Positions 35,707-45,268 are shown, counted from the first letter of the stretch. The stretch is 64,000 bases of DNA from Pseudomonadota bacterium (GCA_029558635.1 JAKQEE010000052.1:124001-188000), one strand, 5' to 3'. Numbers and translations: made by a program. Notes: generated by a model not told the origin, from the sequence alone.

Positions 35707-37431
35707 ATGTCTGACCATAAAAATGACGACCAGCAAGATTTTGAAGCGATGTTCCAGTCTTCAGGACCGGAGCAGAGAGATGTTGATGAGGTTGTCGAAG
35801 TGATCGATGTGGCGGAGGAAAATCCGTCTCCGGATGTTGATGATGTATCAGAGGATTACACTTCTTCCTCTTCTTCGAGTGGAGGGTTTACCGATATTGA
35901 TGATGGTATCGAAGATGATGATGAAGGGATTTTTGCAGCGTCACCGTCGGCAAGAAAGTCCGAGAAGAAATCTTCTTTCGGTATGTTGCTGTTTTCTGCT
36001 GCGGCGCTCGCTATTGTGGGAGCTGGAGGGTATGTCTATTTAAAAGATCCTGAGATGTTGAGCCGCATCAAAAGCAATTTTAGCGGTGGCGGTGCTGAGA
36101 ATGCGGTGGCGATTCCCAGTTTCGAGTTGACCGAGCCGCCCGCTCCGGAAGCAACACTTACGAATTCAGCGGAAGCGCCTCAAGAGAGCGCCCCCGAAGA
36201 CTCCGCTGCGTCTGCGATTGATGGCGATATGCCGCCCCAGCCGGAAATTTTATCTCCGGATACAGCTGCGCCGGAGACAAGTGTTGCCAAAGCTGTTGCG
36301 CCTCAGGAAACTCAAGTCCCTCCCCAGATTTCAGAGCCGCCGCCGGTTGCTGATTCCGCGGTGCCTCCAACGATTGTTGATGCTTCTGCTCCTTCTCCAG
36401 TTTCTGCCTCGGCTTCGGTTCCGGAAGGGGCCGCCCCTGTTGCGCATGAAGATGGTCCTCCACAAGGTGCCGAAGCGCTAGAGGGAGAGGTCAAATTTAT
36501 CAAACCGGTGGAGGAAAAAGATTCTACGCTTAAGCTTGTGGATGATGTTTCTTCGAAGGCCCCTGAAGATAAGTCTTTGGTCTCTGCGGAGGAGCCTGAG
36601 GTACAAGGGCAGGAAGATAATACTACGCTTCAAGGGGATGTCACGGATGGCGTCAAAGAGGCCGAGAGCGTTTATTTCGATTCTCCTTCGGGAAAAATCC
36701 TTTCCAATCTGCCCGCACCGTCCATAGATGTTAAAAGAGGGCAGGGCGAGAGTCTGATTATTGTCAATCCTCCTTCTTCCAATAAAACCAGCCACAAAAA
36801 ATCGTCTTCCAAATCAGCAACCACGTCATCGAAAATGGTCGCTATAGAAACGACGACACTCGATAGCCGTGTGGTAGCTGCGGGGCGTGCTTTGAAGCTT
36901 GGCCGGCATGAGGCCGCTCAGGAAATGTATGACGAGTTGTATAAACTGAATCCCCGCGATGCGCGCATCCTGATGGGAAGGGCAGTTTTGTTCCAGAAGC
37001 TCGGAGAGCCGGGCCGTGCAATTTCCACCTATGAAGAACTGCTCGCCGTAGATCCGTCCAATACCGAAGCGATTGTCAATCTGGCAGGACTCATCCGCAA
37101 GGACCATCCTGCCGTGGCGCTGTCGAAGCTTCTCGATCTCAGAGAGAAATATCCTGACAATGCTGCTGTTGCTGCCCAGTTGGGGGTTGCCTATGCTGAT
37201 TCCGGCAACCTTCAGGATGCTTACAAGTATCTATCCTTGGCATCCTCCATTGAGCCAGATAATGCCCAGCACTATTTCAACATGGCCATTATCGCCGAAC
37301 GTGCGCGCGATATTCCCAAAGCTGTTTCCATGTATGAGAAATCTTTGGAGGTCGATGCGGTTCACGGGTCGGGACGCTCCATTCCGCGTGACCAGATTTA
37401 TGATCGTTTGACCCGCCTTAGAGGGCAATAG
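35707..37431 (+). CDS. MshN-like TPR membrane protein
   Basis: 574 aa from ATG 35707 (GTG 35698 adds three). An acidic N-terminus, a TM (~98-118, FGMLLFSAAALAIVGAGGYV), a long Pro/Ala/Glu-rich disordered region (~125-350), then C-terminal tetratricopeptide repeats (~390-560; ARILMGRAVLFQKLGEPGRA, AAVAAQLGVAYADSGN). A TM plus TPR plan is that of MshN in MSHA loci, a protein thought to interact with the assembly machinery. Identity is by architecture and position rather than by sequence signature. Confidence 0.72.
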   Translation: MSDHKNDDQQDFEAMFQSSGPEQRDVDEVVEVIDVAEENPSPDVDDVSEDYTSSSSSSGGFTDIDDGIEDDDEGIFAASPSARKSEKKSSFGMLLFSAAALAIVGAGGYVYLKDPEMLSRIKSNFSGGGAENAVAIPSFELTEPPAPEATLTNSAEAPQESAPEDSAASAIDGDMPPQPEILSPDTAAPETSVAKAVAPQETQVPPQISEPPPVADSAVPPTIVDASAPSPVSASASVPEGAAPVAHEDGPPQGAEALEGEVKFIKPVEEKDSTLKLVDDVSSKAPEDKSLVSAEEPEVQGQEDNTTLQGDVTDGVKEAESVYFDSPSGKILSNLPAPSIDVKRGQGESLIIVNPPSSNKTSHKKSSSKSATTSSKMVAIETTTLDSRVVAAGRALKLGRHEAAQEMYDELYKLNPRDARILMGRAVLFQKLGEPGRAISTYEELLAVDPSNTEAIVNLAGLIRKDHPAVALSKLLDLREKYPDNAAVAAQLGVAYADSGNLQDAYKYLSLASSIEPDNAQHYFNMAIIAERARDIPKAVSMYEKSLEVDAVHGSGRSIPRDQIYDRLTRLRGQ

Positions 37432-37452
37432 AAACCCGTAACGAGCTTTGGC

Positions 37453-37959
37453 ATGGTTTCGATTTATTTATCCTCCGATCCTGTTCTGTTCGGAATTGTT
37501 ACGTTTTCCTTTTTTTTGTTGGGGCTGTGTCTGGGGAGTTTTTCGAGTGCGGTCGGTTATCGCGCTTGTCATGGGGAAAGCTGGATTTTCGGCGACAAGA
37601 AAACCGAGGCCGCACGGTCCAAATGTCCACAGTGCGGGCATCAATTAGGGTTCTTTGATCTGATCCCGCTTTTGTCGTGGATTTTTCTGGGCGGGACGTG
37701 CCGCTATTGCAAAGCCAAGGTCGGCGTTCTTTATCCGTTTCTAGAGCTGGTTTCTGGATGTGTTATGGGGGGGTACTTTTTCTTCCTGTCCGGTGAGGCT
37801 CATCCATTGGTTAACAGTTTCTTATTTGCGGTATTTCTGCCGTTTGTTGTGGCGTCTGTTGTCGCTGTGGTGAAATGCCGTGGTAGATACCCTGTCTCTC
37901 TCGGGATTATGGGTTTATTATCTGCTGCGGGAATGGTAGGTTTATCGGCAGTCTTTTGA
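37453..37959 (+). CDS. Truncated prepilin peptidase: methyltransferase-only PilD-like protein
   Basis: A 168-aa membrane protein. It has the N-terminal leader of PilD (FLLGLCLGSFSSAVGYR) and the DiS-P-DiS zinc/methyltransferase domain with CPQC and CRYC (KCPQCGH ... GTCRYCKAK). The family catalytic Asp (usually IDxDxxxxPD) aligns to VVKCRGRYPV, where no Asp remains, and the protein ends before the second catalytic GxGD. It is therefore about 110 residues short and lacks protease residues, but the methyl-transfer half is intact. No rescue frame continues downstream. A separate functional peptidase must act elsewhere on the prepilin. Confidence 0.85.
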   Translation: MVSIYLSSDPVLFGIVTFSFFLLGLCLGSFSSAVGYRACHGESWIFGDKKTEAARSKCPQCGHQLGFFDLIPLLSWIFLGGTCRYCKAKVGVLYPFLELVSGCVMGGYFFFLSGEAHPLVNSFLFAVFLPFVVASVVAVVKCRGRYPVSLGIMGLLSAAGMVGLSAVF

Positions 37960-38030
37960 AAAATTTACCTTCCGTTTGCAATTTATCGGTAAAACTATAA
38001 TTCGGGTCTATACGCCTTTGGAGGAACAAA

Positions 38031-39191
38031 ATGGACATTACGCAACTTCTCGCTTTTGTGATGCAAAACAACGCATCCGATTTGCATTTGAGCGCTACCA
38101 ACCCTCCGATCGTTCGTGTGTTCGGGACCCTGAAGCGCCTTAAGTCCGAGGCTCTGAGTAACGAGGATATCCGCGGCATGCTGTATTCGATCATGAATGA
38201 CGAACAGCGCGCCGATTATGAACGCGATATGGAACTCGACTTTGCTATTTCCTTCGGCGAGAAAGCACGTTTCCGTGTGAATGCTTTCACCAACCGGAAC
38301 GGGGCTGCGGCTGTGTTCCGTACCATTCCGTCTGTCGTGCCGACAATGGAAGAGCTCGATTTGCCGCCGATCATGCGCCGCTTTGCTGAACTTGAAAAAG
38401 GGATTGTTCTGGTGACCGGCCCGACGGGTTCGGGTAAATCGACGACGCTGGCGTCGATGATTAACCACATCAACGAGACGATGCCCAAGCATATTCTGAC
38501 CGTTGAAGACCCTGTCGAATTTTTCCACAACTCGAAAAAGGCTTTGGTCAATCACCGCGAGCTGGGAACGGATACCAAGAGTTTCTCCCGCGCTTTGAAA
38601 AGCGCCCTGCGGGAAGACCCCGATGTTATTCTGGTGGGGGAGATGCGTGACCATGAAACGATTTCTCTGGCTTTGACGGCTGCTGAAACGGGGCACTTGG
38701 TCTTCGGGACCTTGCACTCGAACTCGGCCGCCAAAACCATCGACCGTATTATCGATGTGTTCCCGACAGGCGACAAAGAGATGATCCGTGCGATGCTTTC
38801 GAGCTCTTTGCAGGGCGTTATCGCTCAGACACTGTTGAAACGCAAAGGCGGTCAGGGCCGTGTGGCCGCGTTCGAGGTTCTGGTCGGAACCAACGCCGTA
38901 CGTAACCTGATCCGTGAAAACCAGATTCCGCAAATGTATTCGATGATCCAGACCGGATCGCGCTATGGCATGATCACCATGGAAGATGCGATCAAGGGAC
39001 TGCTCGAGCAGGGGGTGGTCGATGAGGATGAAGCCAGAGCCGCTTTGATGAAAGCAACCGACGAAGAAGGTGGCGACCGCGATGCCGGTATGTCCAAAGC
39101 AGCGTCGGGTCAGCGTAAGGGGGCTTCCCATGCCGTTGGCGGTATGGACGATGCGTCCGACGGGGATAGCGATGAGGGGTATTCGTTTTGA
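38031..39191 (+). CDS. pilT: Pilus retraction ATPase PilT
   Basis: A 386-aa ATPase that depolymerises pili. Walker A GPTGSGKS, Asp box, Walker B VILVGEMRDHE and His box (AETGHLVFGTLHSNSA) are intact. The PilT-specific AIRNLIRE-like motif (AVRNLIRENQI) is seen. A ~40-residue Ser/Gly/Asp-rich C-terminal extension (KAASGQRKGASHAVGG ... DEGYSF) goes beyond the usual ~345-aa length; its function is unknown. Its TGA overlaps the TTG start of the next gene, so PilT and PilU are coupled. Confidence 0.95.
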   Translation: MDITQLLAFVMQNNASDLHLSATNPPIVRVFGTLKRLKSEALSNEDIRGMLYSIMNDEQRADYERDMELDFAISFGEKARFRVNAFTNRNGAAAVFRTIPSVVPTMEELDLPPIMRRFAELEKGIVLVTGPTGSGKSTTLASMINHINETMPKHILTVEDPVEFFHNSKKALVNHRELGTDTKSFSRALKSALREDPDVILVGEMRDHETISLALTAAETGHLVFGTLHSNSAAKTIDRIIDVFPTGDKEMIRAMLSSSLQGVIAQTLLKRKGGQGRVAAFEVLVGTNAVRNLIRENQIPQMYSMIQTGSRYGMITMEDAIKGLLEQGVVDEDEARAALMKATDEEGGDRDAGMSKAASGQRKGASHAVGGMDDASDGDSDEGYSF

Positions 39192-40315
39192 GTGAACCGG
39201 TCATCTATAATTATCTTGTGCAGATGGAGCGCCGTAACGCGACGGATCTGTACCTGACGGTTGGTGTTCCCCCGACAATGCGTGTTGACGACAAGCTGCT
39301 CTCCATTACTCCGGAAAATCTGGATTTGGGGGCGCTTAACGATATTCTGGCTACTATTTTGACGACGCGGCAACGACGCGACTTCGAAGGCAAGCTGGAA
39401 CTTAACACCGCTATTGATATGGGCCGACATGGCCGCTTCCGTGTCAATATTCTCCAGCAACGCCAGCATCCTGCTTTGGTGATTCGCCGGATTATTTCGA
39501 GAATTCCGACTTTTGAAGAATTAAGACTACCTCCGCTTATGCGGCAGTTATCAATGCTCAAAAGGGGGTTGATCCTGTTGACAGGGATGACCGGTTCGGG
39601 GAAATCCACGACTCTGGCGTCAATGGTCGATCACCGGAACACGCATTCGCAGGGGCATATCATTACCATTGAGGACCCGATTGAATATTATCACGAGCAT
39701 AAAAGCTGTGTGGTTACGCAGAGGGAAATCGGTGTCGATACAGAGAGTTATTCGGTCGCATTAAAAAATGCGTTGAGGCAGCGCCCCGATGTAATTCTGG
39801 TGGGCGAGATTCGAGATCGCGAAGTGATGGAGCAGGCCTTGACGGCTGCCGAAACGGGGCATCTGTGTCTTGCGACAATTCACACGAACAACTCTTATCA
39901 AGCCATTGATCGGATAGTGAATTTGTTCAATGAAGATATGCATCAACAGATCCGTTTGAACCTTTCGACCAATTTGAAATCCATTATTTCCCAGCGTCTG
40001 ATTCCCACAGTGAACGGGGGAATGACAGTGGCGCTTGAGCTTATGCTTAATCAGGGTTTGGTACGGGAGCTTATCCTCGAAGGCAAGATTTCAAAAATTC
40101 GCGAGGTCATGGAAGCCAACCAGAGCATGGGTATGTGCACGTTCGACCAGTCTTTGTTGGCATTGTTTCAGGCGGGGTTGATTTCCGAAGATACTGCGTT
40201 GGCCCAAAGTGACATGCCCGGCGATATGAAAATAAAGCTTCAGCAGGCCCGCATTGGTGCGGTGAACAGCGGTCTCTCCGAGATGGATACATCTCTTCTG
40301 ACAATTTCCGAATAG
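39188..40315 (+). CDS. pilU: PilT-family ATPase PilU
   Basis: 375 aa. TTG start at 39188 overlapping the pilT stop, with GAGGGG upstream. Walker A is GMTGSGKS, Walker B ILVGEIRD and the His box AETGHLCLATIHTNNS are present. The C-terminal GMCTFDQSLLALFQAGLISEDTALAQSD pattern is typical of PilU, an accessory retraction ATPase that needs PilT. A paired pilT/pilU with the extension ATPase at 28763 completes the motor set. Confidence 0.93.
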   Translation: MSEPVIYNYLVQMERRNATDLYLTVGVPPTMRVDDKLLSITPENLDLGALNDILATILTTRQRRDFEGKLELNTAIDMGRHGRFRVNILQQRQHPALVIRRIISRIPTFEELRLPPLMRQLSMLKRGLILLTGMTGSGKSTTLASMVDHRNTHSQGHIITIEDPIEYYHEHKSCVVTQREIGVDTESYSVALKNALRQRPDVILVGEIRDREVMEQALTAAETGHLCLATIHTNNSYQAIDRIVNLFNEDMHQQIRLNLSTNLKSIISQRLIPTVNGGMTVALELMLNQGLVRELILEGKISKIREVMEANQSMGMCTFDQSLLALFQAGLISEDTALAQSDMPGDMKIKLQQARIGAVNSGLSEMDTSLLTISE

Positions 40316-40338
40316 AAGCTATAGTAATTGCGTGAAAA

Positions 40339-40358
40339 ATGGGGTAGAATCACCCCAT
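40339..40358 (+). repeat. 7-bp hairpin between pilU and the secretin gene
   Basis: ATGGGGT (40339-40345) and ACCCCAT (40352-40358) around AGAATC. No T-run follows, so transcription probably continues; it may be a processing or stabilising hairpin. The 80 nt after it hold two TGTCGCG copies, which are probably chance. Confidence 0.35.
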
Positions 40359-40416
40359 CTGTCGCGAGTATTTTGTCGCGGTCCTTCCTTAAACCTTTTT
40401 CTAGCAGAGTTTTACT

Positions 40417-42498
40417 ATGGCAATGAAACCTTCCTGTCTCAAGACTACGGTGACAAGTCTTGTTGCGTTGTCAGTCTTCTTTCCGGTCGCGGGTTGTGAT
40501 TTGGCAAATAATCACTTGAAGATTGACCGTTCGACCAATAGCGAAGTTCAGGATTACAGGGACGCTCTCGCACCGCGTGAGGCAGATTACGGCGCCCAGT
40601 CTGTTGCTGGCGATATTCCTGAATTGCAGCCATATGTTTCCGAGGATGTCGAGAATATGCCCGCCATGCCGTTGGTCTCTATCTCGATCAACCAGAGTAT
40701 TCCTCTCCGTGAAGCTTTGTTCGAGTTGGCCAAGCAGGCCGATTACGATATCGAGCTTGATCCCCGCATTCAGGGTTCTGTCATTTTTACCGCACGGAAC
40801 AAGCCGCTTGATGTCGTGATCGATCGTATCTGTGAAATTTCCGGACTTCGGTACAAGTTTGACGGATCGACCCTTCGTGTCGAACTGGATACGCCTTATT
40901 CCAAAAATTATAAAATCGATTATCTGAGTTTTGTGCGTAAGAATTCCAGTTCGATGAAGACCGATGTTTCGGTGGCCAGCAGTAGTGGTAGTGGCGGTGG
41001 AGCAAGCGGTGGTGTCGGTGGCGGATCAAGCTTTACCGTAACCACAGATTCTGACGCGGATTTCTGGGCGGAGCTTGATACCAATCTCAAGCAAATCCTG
41101 ACAGCGAATGCAACGGGCAGCTATTTGAAAACGGCTCAAGATCCCCAAGTTACGTTGACTGCTGTTACTCCGGCCCAGCCTCCGGTTCCGCCGGTTGATG
41201 CGGCTGCTCTTCAAGAGGGTGCAGCGGCATCGTCCGTTTCTCCTCAAGCAGGCTCTGAATATTATGTGTCTTCTCCGGTTTCCATTCCGGCAGATTCCAA
41301 TGCGCCAGCGGCGGTTCCGGCAGCGCCACCTGCCAGTGAGCCGGCTTTAAGTGTCGATACCAGTTCGACTCCGGCTCCGGCTGCCGAGCAGACCCCGGTT
41401 ACGAGTTCTGCCACGCCAAGTGCGGTCAGTTTGAATGAAGAAGCGTCCGCTGCACCAGTCGCGCCGCCGCCTACGCTCAAGATTGAATCTTTGCCGACTG
41501 CTGCCGCAGGGGCAAGTACCGGACAAAACGATGTCGCTTTCACTCCGACTTATTCGCTTAACAAGCAGGCTGGGATCATCTCTGTATATGCCAACGAGCG
41601 TCTGCATAAGAAGGTTCAGGAATATCTTACTGAACTGAAGCGTTCTACGACGTCGCAGGTTCTGATTGAGGCGAAAGTCCTTGAAGTTTCCCTTTCCGAT
41701 GAGTTTGCGACGGGGATTGACTGGAGCCTTCTTGATCGTGTCGGGGATTTTGATATTCGCACGTCTTTCCCGCCTTCGGCACTTACGCCAGCAACGACGA
41801 ATGTTTTTGCTGCGGGATTCCTTGGTGATGATATTCAGGGTTTTGTCAGTGCTCTTTCCCGTTTTGGTACAGTTCATGCGTTGGCCAGCCCGCGTTTGAC
41901 CGTGTTGAACAACCAGTCTGCCGTTTTGAACGTTGCGAAAAATCAGGTCTATTTTAAACTCGATGTTCAGGCCGATACGACAAGTGACGGTACAAACGCC
42001 ACAACCAGTGTGACGGTCGATTCCGAAATCAAAACAGTACCTGAAGGTGTGTTGATCAATGTCATACCTTCCATTGATTTGGATAAACATGCAATCGCGA
42101 TGCAGCTTCGTCCGACGGTCACCAAGATTTCGGATTATGTTGCCGATCCCGGGGTTGCTTATGTGGCCCAGCAAAACAACATCAATGTTGAGTCGCTTAT
42201 TCCGGTCGTCAATGTTCAGGAAGTTGATTCCGTTCTGAATATCAAATCAGGGGAAATGATGGTGATGGGAGGCTTGTTGCAGGACACTACTGCTTCGACT
42301 CAGGAGGGGGTTCCTGTTGCCAGTGAAATTCCTGTCTTCGGCGGGCTGTTCCGGAATCAGAATGACAATATCCAGAAGAAAGAATTGGTTGTATTTCTGA
42401 AAGCCACCATTCTGGGTGATCCTGCTGATAGCATTCACCAGACGGACCGTGAGCTTTATCGTATTTTCTCTCAGGATCGGCGCCCTGAAAAACTCTAG
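40417..42498 (+). CDS. mshL: Outer-membrane secretin lipoprotein (MshL/GspD/PilQ family)
   Basis: A 693-aa secretin. Lipoprotein signal with lipobox VAGC (C27), a SIN1/N-type domain (~85-165, FELAKQADYDIELDPRIQ), a Ser/Gly-rich patch, a long Ala/Pro/Ser-rich insert (~235-350) and a C-terminal secretin domain (~390-690; VLIEAKVLEVSL, ASPRLTVLNNQSAVLNV, VPEGVLINVIPSID, MVMGGLLQD). DADFWAELDTNLKQIL is close to MshL sequences. It forms the outer-membrane pore for the pilus. The upstream region (40316-40416) contains only the hairpin at 40339. Confidence 0.92.
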   Translation: MAMKPSCLKTTVTSLVALSVFFPVAGCDLANNHLKIDRSTNSEVQDYRDALAPREADYGAQSVAGDIPELQPYVSEDVENMPAMPLVSISINQSIPLREALFELAKQADYDIELDPRIQGSVIFTARNKPLDVVIDRICEISGLRYKFDGSTLRVELDTPYSKNYKIDYLSFVRKNSSSMKTDVSVASSSGSGGGASGGVGGGSSFTVTTDSDADFWAELDTNLKQILTANATGSYLKTAQDPQVTLTAVTPAQPPVPPVDAAALQEGAAASSVSPQAGSEYYVSSPVSIPADSNAPAAVPAAPPASEPALSVDTSSTPAPAAEQTPVTSSATPSAVSLNEEASAAPVAPPPTLKIESLPTAAAGASTGQNDVAFTPTYSLNKQAGIISVYANERLHKKVQEYLTELKRSTTSQVLIEAKVLEVSLSDEFATGIDWSLLDRVGDFDIRTSFPPSALTPATTNVFAAGFLGDDIQGFVSALSRFGTVHALASPRLTVLNNQSAVLNVAKNQVYFKLDVQADTTSDGTNATTSVTVDSEIKTVPEGVLINVIPSIDLDKHAIAMQLRPTVTKISDYVADPGVAYVAQQNNINVESLIPVVNVQEVDSVLNIKSGEMMVMGGLLQDTTASTQEGVPVASEIPVFGGLFRNQNDNIQKKELVVFLKATILGDPADSIHQTDRELYRIFSQDRRPEKL

Positions 42499-42513
42499 GA
42501 CATGAGGAGTATC

Positions 42514-43287
42514 ATGTCTTTGCAGTTGGTGCGTTATGTTTTGATGGCGGCAATGCGGGATCGTATGGTCTGGGGCATTGTCGCCATTTCCGTTTTGGGG
42601 GTTTGTCTATCCGTTTTTTCCGGATCGGCGGCTGTTATCGAGCAGGACCAATTTGTTATCACCTATCTGGCGGGCGGACTTCGTTTGCTGTCGTTGATCG
42701 GTCTGGCGTTGTTCGTTGTCTTTTATGTTCGCCGTTCCTACGATGCCCGCGATATCGAGTTTCTTTTAACCCGTCCCGTATCGCGCGGGCAGTTTGTGAC
42801 TGCGCACGGTGTTGCATTTTCCCTTCTGGCTATTTTTACCGGTGTGTTTCTGGCTCTTATTCTGGCCGGATTTTCATTCCAGTTTGGGTATAAAGACGGA
42901 TTTCCTTTATGGGCTCTGGGTGTAACCTTCGAATATATTCTGGTTGTCAATGTTGCCTTTTTCTTTGCCATGGTTTTGAGCAGTCCGGTTACCGCAGGTC
43001 TGGCAACTCTTGGGTTTTATGTGCTTTCGCGCATGACGGGTGAATTGTTGTCTATTGCCCAGTCTCCGCAGATCGAGGGGGGTGGTCAGGCGTTTCTCGC
43101 TCTCTCCGTTGTTATGAAGGTCGTTTCAGTGATTATTCCGCGCTTTGATCTGATGGCCGAGACGTCGTGGTTGATTTATGGCGGCGTTGATTTCCACAAC
43201 TGGATTTTTGTGATTGTGCAAGCGGTTGTTTTTCTGGCGCTTGTTCTTTCTGCTACCGCGATTGATCTCAAGAGGCGGCAATTTTAG
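42514..43287 (+). CDS. ABC-2 type exporter permease
   Basis: A 257-aa inner-membrane protein with six hydrophobic segments (~15-40, 55-75, 100-125, 135-160, 165-185, 225-247). The start at 42514 is chosen because AGGAG (42505-42509) precedes it; ATG 42502 adds four residues. The sequence (LLTRPVSRGQFVTAHG, AATAIDLKRRQ-like end) matches ABC-2/NatB-like permeases. It probably pairs with the ATPase at 34877. An anchored protein of unknown function follows 8 nt later; together these three could be one transporter. Confidence 0.85.
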   Translation: MSLQLVRYVLMAAMRDRMVWGIVAISVLGVCLSVFSGSAAVIEQDQFVITYLAGGLRLLSLIGLALFVVFYVRRSYDARDIEFLLTRPVSRGQFVTAHGVAFSLLAIFTGVFLALILAGFSFQFGYKDGFPLWALGVTFEYILVVNVAFFFAMVLSSPVTAGLATLGFYVLSRMTGELLSIAQSPQIEGGGQAFLALSVVMKVVSVIIPRFDLMAETSWLIYGGVDFHNWIFVIVQAVVFLALVLSATAIDLKRRQF

Positions 43288-43295
43288 GAGAGGGT

Positions 43296-44024
43296 ATGTC
43301 CAAGAAATTTCAGGATTTTCCCCTTACCGTTTTTTTTACGTTGGCTTTGGCAGCGAACGTTCTGCTCTGGAATTCTTCTTCAAAAATGCAGCCGCGGTGG
43401 GCGAACGTGCCTCCACCACCTACGGCGGCGGGACTTTCGGCCAGCTTTCTTGGTGACCGTGAAATGGCCTATCGCACCAGTGCGGTGGCCCTGCAATCCT
43501 TCGGGAACGGTATGACAGAGGTGCAGGCACTCAAGGATTACAATTACGATTATCTTCGAAAATGGTTCTTTTTGGCAGACAAACTGAATCACAAGTCGGA
43601 CTATGTTCCTTTTCTCGCAGCCTATTATTTCGGAGCAACCCAGAACCCGCAGCAGCTTTATCCGGTGATCGACTATTTGCGAACGGTGGGGAAATATCCT
43701 GAAAAAAACAAGTGGTGGTGGCTGGGACAAGCTGTTTATCTAGCCCGTCACAAGCTGAATGATCAGAAATTCGCGTTGCAACTGGCCGAGGAGTTGGCGG
43801 GTACTTATCATCTCGGTATGCCCGCATGGCCTTTGCAAATGAAGGCGATTATTGCGTCGGATATCGGCGATAAAGAGCTGGCTTACGGGATGATGGTCGA
43901 AATGCTGAAGTCCGGTGCCGATACAATGCCGCCTCAGGAAATCAACTTTATGCTCGATTATATTTGTAATCATATCCTTACCCCTGTGCAAAAGGGTAAG
44001 GATGCGCTATGTCAAGGGCGATGA
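43296..44024 (+). CDS. Membrane-anchored alpha-helical protein of unknown function
   Basis: 242 aa with TAGGAGAGGGT at the start and one N-terminal TM (FPLTVFFTLALAANVLLW). The rest is helical and TPR-like (VPFLAAYYFGATQNPQQLYPVIDYLRTVG, QKFALQLAEELAGTYHLGMP) with aromatic helices. No family was recognised. It sits between the ABC permease and the AraC-type regulator, overlapping the latter by 16 nt. A role as periplasmic partner of the exporter or of the pilus is inferred from position. Confidence 0.65.
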   Translation: MSKKFQDFPLTVFFTLALAANVLLWNSSSKMQPRWANVPPPPTAAGLSASFLGDREMAYRTSAVALQSFGNGMTEVQALKDYNYDYLRKWFFLADKLNHKSDYVPFLAAYYFGATQNPQQLYPVIDYLRTVGKYPEKNKWWWLGQAVYLARHKLNDQKFALQLAEELAGTYHLGMPAWPLQMKAIIASDIGDKELAYGMMVEMLKSGADTMPPQEINFMLDYICNHILTPVQKGKDALCQGR

Positions 44025-45115
44025 GTGCAAATCTTCAATTTTCGTTCTCTCTCTACGAGATTTTCACCCTGATTGGATTGATCCAGTCGGTGGCGGTGCT
44101 TGTTTATATTGTCTTTCGTTCCGGTCATGTGCGTCATGTGGTTGTCCCCTTGTTGTGCTTTCTGGTTTTGGGAAGCGGATTTCTCCTTGATTTCGGTGTC
44201 GAGCGCATCGGCCGACATTTCGGTTTCTATCCGGTGCTCCAGCACGGGGTGTGGTTGGCTTTCCCCGCATTTTCAGTTCTTTTGATCGCCCAGATTGCCG
44301 ATCTGGGTGGGTTTCCCCGCCCGATTTATTGGGGGGCTTTGCCTGTGCCTGTTATTGCGGTTTTCTCGGGCTGGGTGTTGGGGGCCTATATTGGCGATAG
44401 TGGAGCGTGTCATGTCTGGTCCATTTGCCAGTTCGATTTGCGTCTGCAAGTTATCGGCGTGTTTGGTATTCTGGCCGGACTTTTGAGCTTTCTGGTATTG
44501 TGGATCGGGCGTCGGGCGTTCGAGGGGTTGCGGACCGACAAGGAATCTAAAGGGGAGCGGTACTGGCTTATTATTTCCTTTGTTATCATTAATTTGCTGC
44601 TCATTTTTGCTTCATTGCTTTATCTTTCGTCCAAAATCGATTCACCCAATTATCTTTTGTTAAGAAATGTTCTGGGGGTGGGGGCCGTTTATCTAGCTTC
44701 GACCAGTTTGTTTCGTATTTATCCTCCGTCCATCAAACTTGAGAAAAAAGAGTCGGTTGAAATTTTATCCAATGAAGATAGGGGGTTGCTGGAGAAACTT
44801 AAGAAGCTTTTGGAGATGGATAAGGTTTATCAGGAGCCAAATTTTTCCCGTACAGATCTCTCCCGCGAATTGGGAACTTCGGAGGCGCGCGTTTCAAAAA
44901 TCGTCAATAGCGGTTTTGGCAAAAGTCTTCCCCAGCTTATCAACGAACATCGTGTTCGCGATTCATTGCAGCTCTTGATACAAACAGAGGCCCAGATTTC
45001 CGTTATCGCTGAACAGGTTGGTTTCTCTTCCGTTCCGACGTTCAATCGCGTTTTCAAGGATGTTATGGGGATGTCCCCTAGCGAATTTCGTCAAGAAAAG
45101 ACTCAGGATTTGTAG
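44009..45115 (+). CDS. Seven-TM AraC-type transcriptional regulator
   Basis: 368 aa. The first ~240 residues hold seven hydrophobic segments and the last ~110 an AraC/XylS DNA-binding domain with two HTH units: SRELGTSEARVSKIVNSGFG and ISVIAEQVGFSSVPTFNRVF, ending GMSPSEFRQEK. Membrane AraC proteins sense envelope or ligand signals directly. It lies immediately before the major prepilin and after the exporter, so it may control pilin expression in response to a surface signal (inference). It overlaps the preceding gene by 16 nt. Confidence 0.85.
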   Translation: MSRAMSANLQFSFSLYEIFTLIGLIQSVAVLVYIVFRSGHVRHVVVPLLCFLVLGSGFLLDFGVERIGRHFGFYPVLQHGVWLAFPAFSVLLIAQIADLGGFPRPIYWGALPVPVIAVFSGWVLGAYIGDSGACHVWSICQFDLRLQVIGVFGILAGLLSFLVLWIGRRAFEGLRTDKESKGERYWLIISFVIINLLLIFASLLYLSSKIDSPNYLLLRNVLGVGAVYLASTSLFRIYPPSIKLEKKESVEILSNEDRGLLEKLKKLLEMDKVYQEPNFSRTDLSRELGTSEARVSKIVNSGFGKSLPQLINEHRVRDSLQLLIQTEAQISVIAEQVGFSSVPTFNRVFKDVMGMSPSEFRQEKTQDL

Positions 45116-45247
45116 GCTGCGCAGAAATTGCCGATGATTCGTAAAATAGTTTGTAAAATTTGGGATTCAGTTTGTCATGTTGAGGAGCTTCACCCCGAAA
45201 AATTACGATTTTTTTAAGAGAATTTGCCCCATTCTGGTAGTTGCAGG

Positions 45248-45268
45248 ATAGCCATCCGGCTATTTTTG
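45248..45268 (+). terminator. Weak intrinsic terminator after the regulator
   Basis: A 6-bp stem ATAGCC/GGCTAT (45248-45253, 45258-45263) followed by TTTT. It would separate the regulator from the pilin transcript; a pilin promoter must then lie in 45264-45330, where TATACT (45271-45276) is a possible -10 without a fixed -35. Confidence 0.4.

Noticed and set aside
37995..39131. 378-codon minus-strand frame opposite pilT
   Set aside because: pilT has intact Walker motifs; the frame looks non-coding.
40360..40400. Direct repeat TGTCGCG near the secretin start
   Set aside because: Only 7 nt long and two copies; too weak to be called a functional site.
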